This document shows, one piece after another, positions 56,151 to 64,000 of a stretch of DNA of 64,000 nt (positions are counted from its first letter, which is position 1; every line of letters begins with the position of its first letter). Source of the DNA: Clavaria fumosa (Eukaryota > Basidiomycota > Agaricomycetes > Agaricales > Clavariaceae); contig OX637797.1 of the NCBI GenBank assembly GCA_951802425.1, positions 1,302,001 through 1,366,000 of the forward strand, read 5' to 3'. The notes under the pieces are model-generated. The model saw nothing but the letters and a program-made list of their open reading frames with translations. It had not been told where the DNA came from and did not search any database. The position numbers and the translations under genes are program-made.

Positions 56151-56441
56151 TATCAGACTGGGTCTCACACAACTTAAGCGTAAGGTCATGACGACAATAC
56201 TAAGATAAGGGGAAAAGAGTACAAAAAAGGAAAAGCGAAAGTACTTATAGCGAACGCTTCGGCACTTGCCGACTTTCCCACGCTCGGACCCTCGGATCAC
56301 GTGATGCGCCCAGGCCCCAGGTCATGTGATCTTACATGATTACATAATCCAACCCAGCCACAGGTCATGTGACCTTCCAACAACCCTCCCCAGTTTCTCC
56401 ACAACTGCACTTTGGGATGGCTTACATAAGCGATCCTAACA
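56151..56441 (-). repeat. 3' LTR of element 3
   Basis: 291 bp; the outer end abuts the AGTCA duplication and the inner end abuts the purine tract before gag-pol's stop. Confidence 0.95.
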
Positions 56442-56452
56442 TCACCCCCCTC

Positions 56453-59400
56453 TTAAGGCTGGGTGTCCCGACCAGCTAGCTTGGCCTTGTCGGGGTGAGC
56501 AAGGAAGAAGTCCCGGAGAAGCAGTGCCACATTGGTGAGGTTCCGTCGTGGCTCCCAAGTGTTCTCCTCTACAGGGTATCCCAACCACTTCACCAGGTAT
56601 CTCACTCCACGCCCCACCTTCTTAACATCAAGGATCGCCTCCACATCATACTCCAGGTGGTCATCATCAATCGTAGGGGGCGGAGGGGGAGGCAGGTTCT
56701 GAGAAGGGAAGGAAGGGGGGTGGTATGGTGTCAACAGCAACTCATTGAAGACCCGATGGATGCGCCAGGCCCGAGGGAGCTTGAGGCGATACCCAGCAGG
56801 TCCCACCTTCTCCTCAACTGCAAAGGGGCCTGCTCTCTTGTTGTCAAGCTTTTTACAGGGCCGGTCCATCTTCAAGTTTCTAGTATCCAGCCAGACCAGA
56901 TCTCCCTCAGAGTACTCCCGACTTGGGCATTTCCCCTTATCGTAGCTCTTCTTCATCGCTGCCACTGCTTTTTCCATTGCCTCCTTGGCTGCTCTTCGGG
57001 ACTCCGTGAGCTTAGCCATCCACTCGTCCGCTGCCGGGTTCACCTCAGAAGGTGGCCGGAGCCCCCCATTCCATGGGTGTCGTCCATAATCGAGGAAGAA
57101 AGGTGTCTGCCCTGTCGCTGAATGCTCACGATTATTAAGAGCAAACTCCGCAGTGGACAACCATTCAGCCCAGTCATCCTGGAGATGGTCCACGTAAGCC
57201 CGGAGATAGATCTCCATCTCCTGGTTCGCCCATTCCATCTGTCCATCAGTCTGCGGATGAAAGGCAGTACTTGGATTTGCTTTTACCCGGATCATGGAGT
57301 AGAACTCCTTCATGAAGCGGGACACGAACTGGGACCCCCAGTCACTCACAACCTTGTGAGGGACTCCATGGTCACGAAACACTCGATCCCGGAGGAGACG
57401 CGCCGCTCCAAGTCCTGTGAGGTCGAGCCCGATTGCTTCGAGCAGTGTCCGTTTCGTGAATTTGTCGACAATAACAAGGATGGCATTATGTCCACGGGAG
57501 AGGGGGAGGGGACCGACTATGTCCCATGAGATCACCGACCAGGGACCATCGGGCACCAGATGGGGGTGCAGTGGGGCAGCACGCTTGGTACGGTCGGGCT
57601 TCGTCCGCTGGCATGTCTCACACCCCTGGGCATACCGATCCGCATCTTTTACCATGTCCAGCCACCAATAACCCTTCACTAGTGCTGCTCTCAACTTCCG
57701 GGGCCCAGGGTGTCCAGCAGCGGGGAGGTCATGCTCAAACTCGAGAACAGCCTCACGAGCTCCTAGGGGGACCCAAGTGACTATCCCCTTTCGCCAGAGT
57801 CCAGCACGATCTCGTGTCCACTCATCATCAAGCTCCTCCGGCTTCTGTGTGTGTACCGCACTATTTTTCTGGAGTAGCGTCTCCATTTCCGATGTGAATG
57901 ACACACGGACTTCCGTTTCCGGGAAAACCTGCACTGGTGCATCCTCCTCCACCATCTCTCCATAGTCCGGTCTCCAGGAGAGTGCATCTGCCTTTGTATT
58001 CGACTTGCCAGTGCGATACTTTATCTCAAAGTCAAAGCACTGGAGCTCTCCAACCCAACGAACCTGCCTCGGCTTCAACTTCTGGGGCTTCCGGAAGTAC
58101 TGGAGGTTTGCATGGTCCGTCCAGATCTCGATCGTCTCCTCTGCTCCAATGAGGTATGCTCGCCACTCGCGAAGTGCCTGAATCACAGCCAAGAACTCCT
58201 TGTCGTACACATCGTAGTTCTTCTCAGCTGCAGTGAGGGCCTTGGAGATATAGTCAACAACTCTCCAGGTTCCATCCGCCTGCTGCTGCGAGAGCACTCC
58301 ACCAGTTGCCAAGTTGCTTGCATCTGTCTCTACCTTCCATCTCCCTTTGTCCTGAGGCAGAGCCAAGACTGGGGCCGATACAAGTGCCTGGCGGAGATCT
58401 CGGAAGGCTGCTTCCTCCTCCTCCTCCCATTTCCACGGAACATTCCCAGTCAGCCGGAAGAGTGGCTTTGCCCGGGCAGAAAGATTCGGGATGTGCCGGC
58501 GGAGGTAGTTCAGCATCCCATTGAACCTCTGGACATCCTTCACATTCTTAGGACGTGGCCAATCTCGGACTGCCGCACCCTTGGCCGGATCATGCTCTAG
58601 TCTGTTGTGGGAGATCTTCATCCCCAGGAAGATGATCTCACTCTTCTCAAACTTGCATTTACTGAGTTTGAGACACAACCCATTCTCTCCAAACTTCCTC
58701 AAGACCTGATCCATCCAGTACCGGTGTGTAGCCAAGTCCTCTGCAAACACAATGACATCATCCACATAGGCCCTCACATGTCCTCCTGCAATCTCCTCCC
58801 TCAACACATGATTCATGAAGCATTGGAAGGTGGCAGGGGCATTCTGCAGTCCAAACCACATGACAGCTGGTTCGAAGAGTCCACGGGGTGTCAGGAAGGC
58901 GCAGCGGTGCTGGTGCTCGGGCCAGACCTGCATAGATGGGAAACCTCCTTTTGCATCAATCTTAGAGTAGATCGACGCTCCTTTAAGCACATCCACTGTG
59001 TCTCGGATGCAGGGAAGGGGGTACTTGTCCTTGATCAGGTGTGCATTCAGCCTCGAGTAGTCGATGATTGGCCGCAGTTTGTCCTTCTCATGTTTGAAGA
59101 AGAAGGGGCTGGCATACGGGGATTTCGAGGGCCGGATTCGTCCAGAAGCAAGCTGCTCATCCACCCAACGGTTCATCTCCACCATCTCCTGCCGTGTCAA
59201 AGAATACAGCTTGGAGGAGAGGTGCTCAGGGTCCTTTTTGAATTCGATCTTAATATCGAAGTCTGGTCGGGAGCGGGGAAGTTCATCCCACTTCGCTTCA
59301 CTAAACACCAAAGGGTAGCGGCTGGGCCAATCGGGGGTAGGGCCAGAGTTGGGAAAACGGGTGTCCAGAATACTCGTGGATGCGAGGGTACTCGTTTTCA

Positions 59401-60820
59401 GGGGTGCAGGGGCTCGAGGGGATGGGGAACACTGTGGGGGGCAGCGGGTAAGGCTCAGCTCTGCCTTCTGCCAGTCAATATCTGGGTTGTGCCGCTTGAG
59501 CCAGTCATGCCCAAGGATGACCTTGTGGGACTGGGTCTTTCCCAGCAGAAAGTGGATCCGCTCCTGGTGGTCACCAACTCTCACCAGCACCTCTATCCCA
59601 TACCGGACCTTTCCATTCCTGTTCTGTGTCCCATCCACATTATACATGGTGATTGGGTTCAGCAGGAGAGATGGCTCCAGTCCCACTCCTTTTGCCCACT
59701 CCAAATCCATGAAGCAGTTGGTGCACCCTGAGTCGACAAGGGCCTTCATTGTAGTCCCTTTTCCAGTGCTGAAAGCCTCCAAGTGCACCTGGATGGCTAG
59801 CTCTCGTGGCACATGTTTCCGCACTTCTGGCCGCACTCTGGTTAGGCGCTCTGCCAGTCTCACTTCCTCCTTCACCTCAGCCCCAATTCGGGTATGTCTC
59901 CGCTGCAAGATAGTATATCGGGGTATACTTGCAGCAGGCACAGGGACGGAAAGGGGGCTGGCACACTTCTTCTCCCCAGTGGGAGTCCTCCTCTCTCTCT
60001 CACACAGCTCTATGCAGGCTCGGAGCCGTGCAATCTCTTTCTCATATCCCTCCACCATTTGGGGGGCACATGGTGCTGCCCGGGTTTGGGCCCTTGGGGC
60101 CTGCGGACGCATATCAGGCAGGGGGCAGAAACGGACAGCATGGCCAGTCTGGTGGCATCGGAAACAACATCTCTCATCAGCAGGGGCCCATCCTCGGGCC
60201 ATGGCCACATCTGGAGTACACAGCAGAGGGGTCACAAGAGGTCGCGAAACGGTCACGGCAGGTCGCGGTGTCCGTTCCGTGAGTATCCCATCCAGTCGCC
60301 TTTGCTGGGCATCAAGCCTCTCAGCCAGCACCTTCCATTCTCCATATGTCTCTGGCATTGGGGAGACACCATAGATTCTCTCCACCAACCTCCTACTCAG
60401 GTTCAACTCCAGCCAATGGACTAGGATTCCTGAGTCCTTCTCTGCACTCAACTTCGCCTGTTGGAACAGCGTCTCGAATTTCGCGAAGAACTCTGGTGCT
60501 GTCATGGCACCCTGTTTCAGCCCTGCAATATCGGCAAGGGCAGTCGCACAGTCATTCGGGTCATCGAATGCGTGCTTCATCTCCTCCACAAACTCTGCCC
60601 AGGTTCCGGCCTCGCCACTACCCAGGATCTCTTCTGCCTTCATATTCGCCCATTCTGCAGCGAATCCATCTCCAACAATTTTGCTCAGAGCAAAGAGGAC
60701 CTTCACCAGGTCCACAGCATAGGTAGTCGGGTTCGCCATAAACAGGAGGCGAAGGGATCGGAGGAACGTACAGAAGTTCCTTTTCTGCCCATCAAAGGGG
60801 GCAACGGCTAGGTCCAGCAT
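56453..60820 (-). CDS. Gag-pol polyprotein of element 3, 1455 aa
   Basis: The first ATG in frame is at 60820 (MLDLAVAPFDGQKRN). Order: Gag with a retrotransposon capsid-like helical region (LAERLDAQQRRLDGI) and the CCHC knuckle CFRCHQTGHAVRFC; an aspartic protease with LVDSGCTN; RT with YVDDVIVFAED; RNase H with WKVETDASN and TDHANLQYF; integrase HHCC (GHPGPRKL, GCETCQRTK) and core (WDIVGPLP, VVSDWGSQF, QTDGQMEWANQE); and a C-terminal chromodomain (YDVEAILDVKKVG, YLVKWLGYPVEENTWEP). The frame is unbroken and Gag and Pol are fused, as in Tf1. A few residues look CpG-damaged (SDWG, MEWAN and ALSWRPDY, where Arg is usual), so activity is uncertain. Confidence 0.95.
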   Translation of the reverse strand: MLDLAVAPFDGQKRNFCTFLRSLRLLFMANPTTYAVDLVKVLFALSKIVGDGFAAEWANMKAEEILGSGEAGTWAEFVEEMKHAFDDPNDCATALADIAGLKQGAMTAPEFFAKFETLFQQAKLSAEKDSGILVHWLELNLSRRLVERIYGVSPMPETYGEWKVLAERLDAQQRRLDGILTERTPRPAVTVSRPLVTPLLCTPDVAMARGWAPADERCCFRCHQTGHAVRFCPLPDMRPQAPRAQTRAAPCAPQMVEGYEKEIARLRACIELCERERRTPTGEKKCASPLSVPVPAASIPRYTILQRRHTRIGAEVKEEVRLAERLTRVRPEVRKHVPRELAIQVHLEAFSTGKGTTMKALVDSGCTNCFMDLEWAKGVGLEPSLLLNPITMYNVDGTQNRNGKVRYGIEVLVRVGDHQERIHFLLGKTQSHKVILGHDWLKRHNPDIDWQKAELSLTRCPPQCSPSPRAPAPLKTSTLASTSILDTRFPNSGPTPDWPSRYPLVFSEAKWDELPRSRPDFDIKIEFKKDPEHLSSKLYSLTRQEMVEMNRWVDEQLASGRIRPSKSPYASPFFFKHEKDKLRPIIDYSRLNAHLIKDKYPLPCIRDTVDVLKGASIYSKIDAKGGFPSMQVWPEHQHRCAFLTPRGLFEPAVMWFGLQNAPATFQCFMNHVLREEIAGGHVRAYVDDVIVFAEDLATHRYWMDQVLRKFGENGLCLKLSKCKFEKSEIIFLGMKISHNRLEHDPAKGAAVRDWPRPKNVKDVQRFNGMLNYLRRHIPNLSARAKPLFRLTGNVPWKWEEEEEAAFRDLRQALVSAPVLALPQDKGRWKVETDASNLATGGVLSQQQADGTWRVVDYISKALTAAEKNYDVYDKEFLAVIQALREWRAYLIGAEETIEIWTDHANLQYFRKPQKLKPRQVRWVGELQCFDFEIKYRTGKSNTKADALSWRPDYGEMVEEDAPVQVFPETEVRVSFTSEMETLLQKNSAVHTQKPEELDDEWTRDRAGLWRKGIVTWVPLGAREAVLEFEHDLPAAGHPGPRKLRAALVKGYWWLDMVKDADRYAQGCETCQRTKPDRTKRAAPLHPHLVPDGPWSVISWDIVGPLPLSRGHNAILVIVDKFTKRTLLEAIGLDLTGLGAARLLRDRVFRDHGVPHKVVSDWGSQFVSRFMKEFYSMIRVKANPSTAFHPQTDGQMEWANQEMEIYLRAYVDHLQDDWAEWLSTAEFALNNREHSATGQTPFFLDYGRHPWNGGLRPPSEVNPAADEWMAKLTESRRAAKEAMEKAVAAMKKSYDKGKCPSREYSEGDLVWLDTRNLKMDRPCKKLDNKRAGPFAVEEKVGPAGYRLKLPRAWRIHRVFNELLLTPYHPPSFPSQNLPPPPPPTIDDDHLEYDVEAILDVKKVGRGVRYLVKWLGYPVEENTWEPRRNLTNVALLLRDFFLAHPDKAKLAGRDTQP

Positions 60821-61387
60821 TCTATAGCACTGTAAAATAAAATTCCGGGCCTTCGGCACTCAGGATTTCTTCGATCTCTTAACAGTCCTGTCCTCTCAGG
60901 CTGCTCTTCTAGGTACTTATGTACCTATAGAACTCTTATTCTATGAATCTTTTGTTAACGTGGGGCACGAATGGTATCCCAGGTGGTCACTCCACAACTC
61001 CTAATGAGTTGCCCGTGTGCCCTTCTGACAATGGTCACAGAGCAAGGGCTCTGTCCACTGGACCAGGAAACTACAGAAGACTATGTAGGGGCTTTCCTTG
61101 CCCTGTACACTAAGCGATTCACTGGTACATAGCTGTAAAATAGAGATCCAGGCCTTTGGCACTCAGTATCACTTGGGGAGGGTCACAGTTGACTTCCTCT
61201 GGGTCTGGTCACGTGTATGTACACACAGTAAAAATTTCACGCAGTTCTGTTACACACTGCGGGCAGGGTAAAGAAGAAGAGGATGATAGGGGCTGAGCTG
61301 TGACAACGTGTCACAGTTTGAGATTAAGGGTCCAGGCTAGCCGGGTTAGGACACGGGGCTAGGGCGGACGGGCGGATCTTAGTATTA

Positions 61388-61678
61388 TATCAGACTGGGT
61401 CTCACACAACTTAAGCGTAAGGTCATGACGACAATACTAAGATAAGGGGAAAAGAGTACAAAAAAGGAAAAGCGAAAGTACTTATAGCGAACGCTTCGGC
61501 ACTTGCCGACTTTCCCACGCTCGGACCCTCGGATCACGTGATGCGCCCAGGCCCCAGGTCATGTGATCTTACATGATTACATAATCCGACCCAGCCACAG
61601 GTCATGTGACCTTCCAACAACCCTCCCCAGTTTCTCCACAACTGCACTTTGGGATGGCTTACATAAGCGATCCTAACA
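61388..61678 (-). repeat. 5' LTR of element 3
   Basis: 291 bp, drives leftward transcription. TATA-like CTTATAGCG (complement CTATAAG) lies near 61481-61487. The outer end abuts AGTCA at 61679. Confidence 0.95.
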
Positions 61679-61683
61679 AGTCA

Positions 61684-62257
61684 TAGCTGCAGCTAGTGAG
61701 TTTAGCTGACTATAGTCATGGCTTAGCTGCCAACTCTTATATTATAATTATGTGTTCATTCTCACTGCTGTAATGCCCTGGTGGCCATGACACTGCAGTA
61801 CTGCTACTTTGACTAATAATGCAATGCCACTACTATCACCAGTTACAACCCCTGTCACTGTCAGTTCATAAGCTGGTTCATATGCAACAAGTCTAAGAAT
61901 GATAAAGTCAGCACAGCAGGGATAAAAAGGTGAGTTACAGCATGGCTAACAAGATAATAGAGCATTTAACAGTGAAATATTTGAAAGATAAAGTGCTATT
62001 CTCAACTTATTTCACTTGAAACTTTATATCAAACCTAGCCACAGCTCAGCTGCAGCTACCAGCCATGGAAACATCAACAGCCATAGCCATAGCTGACCAC
62101 CAGCTAGGCTACAGCTACAATCAGCTATGGCTATGGCTATTAGTCAGCTACTAGTCATAGCTGTGGCAACACTAGTTAGGCATCTGCACGAATATGGGTA
62201 ATCTGTGCGGATCATGGATATGAGTACAGATACCAAATTTGGTATCCATGTACTCAT
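61684..62257. other. AGCT-rich right half of the TIR element and spacer
   Basis: No gene. 61,684-62,175 belongs to the TIR element. The right 150 bp are dense in CAGCTA, TAGCTG and GGCTAT words in both orientations. 62,176-62,257 is spacer before the next LTR. Confidence 0.5.
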
Positions 62258-62885
62258 TGTCATGGTCGATCCTAAATCTGGAGCTCAAAGGTCACGGTGA
62301 GGTCGTGACAAGGTCACGAGGGTCACGTGGGTAGCTGACATAAAGGCTCAACAAGGAGGTAGAAAGAGGTGATTTCTGGAGAATATCAAAGTCTAGGGAA
62401 TACATGCCAAGTGTCTACTCATATATATACTGGAGTCCAAGACCATAGGAATGATATCAGTACAAGGTAGTAAGAGAAGACATACAACGGAAGCGACGGT
62501 AGGGAGGAAATGAAAGTTTCTGGGCAATGATCGCGAAGTCGTTATGGTCCCAAGAAGGGAAGTGTCGGTCAGCAGGGAAACGGGATAGCAGTATAAGGGC
62601 GCCAGGGGAACAGGAAGTCGTTGTGGGAAAGAGGTGGGGATGCCAAGGGGACGGGATAGCGGTATAGGCGGGACACAGGAGAGTACAAGGTTGTGTTAGG
62701 GATGGTCATTTGATGGGCAATGTCAAGTGTCAGCCTGTTGACAGGGTGATGGCATCCTGCTTGATGTGCCATCACATATTTGGGCTGTACTGTCAGTGGT
62801 GGTCACGTGAGTTCTCGTGACTTACTGATCATGTGACAGGTCACGTGTCCGCGACCTTTGCAGGTCACGTGATGTCGCCGCGACA
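62258..62885 (-). repeat. Probable 3' LTR of element 4
   Basis: About 628 bp. The inner edge is fixed by the purine tract; the outer edge is inferred from TGTC...GACA termini. It has five RTCACRTG-type sites (62322, 62802, 62830, 62840, 62864). Confidence 0.6.
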
Positions 62886-62898
62886 TATTCCCCTTCCT

Positions 62899-64000
62899 AA
62901 GATTTGTTCTCCTGAACAAACTCCGCAACGGCCTCCTTCGTGCATGTGAGGTTCTCCAGGGGTTCCCAGGTATTCTCCTCGGGTGGGTAGCCAGTCCAGC
63001 TCACCAGGTACTGGACCTTCCCTCTCCTCTTTCTCTTGGCTAGGACTCGTTCGACATCATACTGCTCGCCTCCCTCTATGAGTTCAGGCAGTGGTCGGAC
63101 AGAAGACGGGTCTCCTCAGAAGGGCTTGAGCAAGGTCTCATTGAAGACCGGGTGGATTCGCCAGCTTGGGGGAAGGGTAAGGCGGTAAGCCGAGGTTCCT
63201 ACCTTCTCTTCCACAGGGAAGGGACTGACGAACTTAGGCCCAAGCTTCTTGGAGGGGAGTTTGAGGGGAAGGTTCCATGAATCTAAATACACCAGGCCAC
63301 CTTTCCTATAGATCTCCGGTTCTCACGAATGGTCGTCATAGGTTGCGGAGTCAGTTGCTTGTCCCTTCCGCAAGACATCCCGGAGGCAGTCACGGGCAGC
63401 AGAAATTCGTGCAAGGAACTCGTCGGCAGCAGGTATATCAAAGCTGGTGGGGAAATCGGGGATCGGGACAGGGTCGAAACCATGGAGAGCCGAAAAGGGA
63501 GTGATGTCTGAGTTGCGAATGGGTCGCGAGTTGAGAGCGAACTGGGCGAGGGGGAGTACGGCGGCCCAGTCGGCCTGGTCTTCCTTGGTCAGTGCATGAA
63601 GGACTACTTTCACTTCCTGGTTGGCCCTCTCCACTTGTCCGTCTGTTTGCGGGTGGTAGGCAGTGGAGGCGGCAGATCTGATGCCTAACTTATCATAGAC
63701 CTCGCGCATGAACTTGGAAATAAACTGGCCCCCTCGATCAGACACTACCTTCTCCAGAAGCCCGTAGTAGGCATAGATCTTCTTGAGGAGAATCGAGGCT
63801 GCTCCCTCTGACGTGAGTTCCTGAACAGTCGGGGCAAGGACAATTGTCTTGGTCAAGTAATCTTTGATGACCAAAATCATGTCGTAACCAGCAGATTCCG
63901 AGACAGGGCCGATCAAGTCCCAACCAATGACTTGCCAAGGTCGCAAGGGGATTGGGAGAGGGTGGAGGGGAGCCGGCTTTCGTCCACATCGGGGTTTGAT
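62899..64000 (-). pseudogene. Integrase-chromodomain of element 4, partial
   Basis: From the right edge leftward: IN core WQVIGWDLIGPVS, KVVSDRGGQFISKFM and AYHPQTDGQVERANQE with D, D and E present, then LAQFALNSRPIRNSD. A TGA at about 63323 (DDHS, then stop) breaks the frame. It continues to a chromodomain-like region on the minus strand ([21 protein letters not shown]) ending near 62899. A second stop appears near 63117 in the HPVFNETLLKPF region. Protease and RT lie outside the window. Confidence 0.85.

Larger units (their letters stand above)
56151..61678 (-). mobile_element. Ty3/gypsy chromovirus, young and open (element 3)
   Basis: 5528 bp with two 291-bp LTRs (56151-56441 and 61388-61678) that differ at one base by eye (CCAACCC against CCGACCC near 56349/61590). 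A perfect 5-bp target duplication, AGTCA, lies at 56146-56150 and 61679-61683. Gag-pol is open. The PBS complement ATCTTAGTATT (61376-61386) matches the LTR-internal AATACTAAGAT (61433-61443). This copy defines the family to which element 2 belongs. Confidence 0.97.
56056..62175. mobile_element. TIR element split by a retrotransposon
   Basis: The termini CTAGTGTTGCCGCAGCTA (56056-56073) and TAGCTGTGGCAACACTAG (62158-62175) are inverted repeats (17 of 18 matching). Between them, outside the Ty3/gypsy copy, are about 590 bp rich in AGCTA/TAGCT words and no transposase. The TAGTGTTGCC terminus resembles hAT-type ends. The element was disrupted by element 3 at 56150/61679. Confidence 0.6.
62258..64000 (-). 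mobile_element. Ty3/gypsy element, third family, 3' part (element 4)
   Basis: A probable 3' LTR at 62258-62885 (starts TGTCGCGG and ends CATGACA on the minus strand), a purine tract (GGAAGGGGAATA) just inside it, then chromodomain and integrase running off the right edge. Protein sequence and LTR both differ from elements 1-3, so it is a separate family. Confidence 0.85.

Noticed and set aside
58607..59731. 374-aa open frame on the + strand inside element 3
   Set aside because: It is the antisense of the conserved RT and protease coding region; the minus frame has all the domains.
59349..60374. 341-aa + strand frame in the gag region of element 3
   Set aside because: Antisense shadow of gag; low-complexity residues and no independent support.

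Overview
The window is a piece of a filamentous basidiomycete genome, most likely an Agaricomycete. Genes carry many 45-80 nt GT-AG introns and are densely packed on both strands. Protein families typical of mushroom-forming fungi are present: a DUF6534 seven-helix membrane protein, a DUF7704 membrane protein, and a tandem alpha-tubulin pair. The transposons are chromodomain Ty3/gypsy elements of the Tf1/sushi kind. No rRNA gene, CRISPR array, bacterial operon or convincing functional tRNA gene is visible.

The first 40 kb are mostly single-copy housekeeping genes. In order: two divergent paralogous membrane-protein genes sharing a palindromic promoter (1-2138; the left copy runs off the window and looks frameshifted); a Gemin2/Brr1-like snRNP assembly factor (-); an unassigned basic protein (+); a doubtful ORF cluster; a small dual-specificity phosphatase (+); a DUF6534 protein (-); ARF1 (+); exocyst Sec15 (-); a HAD sugar/glycerol-phosphatase (+); two tandem alpha-tubulins (-); ESCRT-III Vps24/CHMP3 (+); NAD-isocitrate dehydrogenase subunit 1 (+); Ssd1 (+); a BTB-like protein (-); an Rpr2/Snm1-like RNase P/MRP subunit (+); a small unassigned protein (-); Vid27 (+); a DUF7704 protein (-); and 3-ketodihydrosphingosine reductase (-). 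Several act in vesicle traffic or polarity (ARF1, Sec15, Vps24, Ssd1, Vid27), but nothing suggests a functional cluster.

From about 40 kb onward the window is dominated by repeats, with two genes surviving between them: a FEX fluoride exporter (51793-53002) and the casein kinase 2 beta subunit (53193-54764). The repeats are a small foldback element; a truncated Ty3/gypsy element (41158-43392); a nearly complete Ty3/gypsy copy with five in-frame stops (43393-48971); a 1 kb tRNA-headed, poly(A)-tailed retroposon with a perfect 13-bp target duplication (49650-50653); an 866-bp palindrome (50694-51559); a young, open Ty3/gypsy copy (56151-61678) nested in a TIR element; and the 3' end of a third Ty3/gypsy family (62258-64000).

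The most notable observations are: the palindromic divergent promoter; the 11-nt PBS/LTR complementarity that predicts Tf1-like self-priming; CpG-to-TpG decay readable from paired retroelement copies; recurrent RTCACRTG octamers in the LTRs of three families; the long tRNA-headed retroposon; an Ssd1 with NDR-kinase (Cbk1-type) phosphosites and docking motifs and a substituted RNB catalytic position; an 11-nt micro-exon in ARF1; and two GC-AG introns. All gene models were spliced by eye from the sequence. Exon edges given explicitly were checked for phase; others are approximate.
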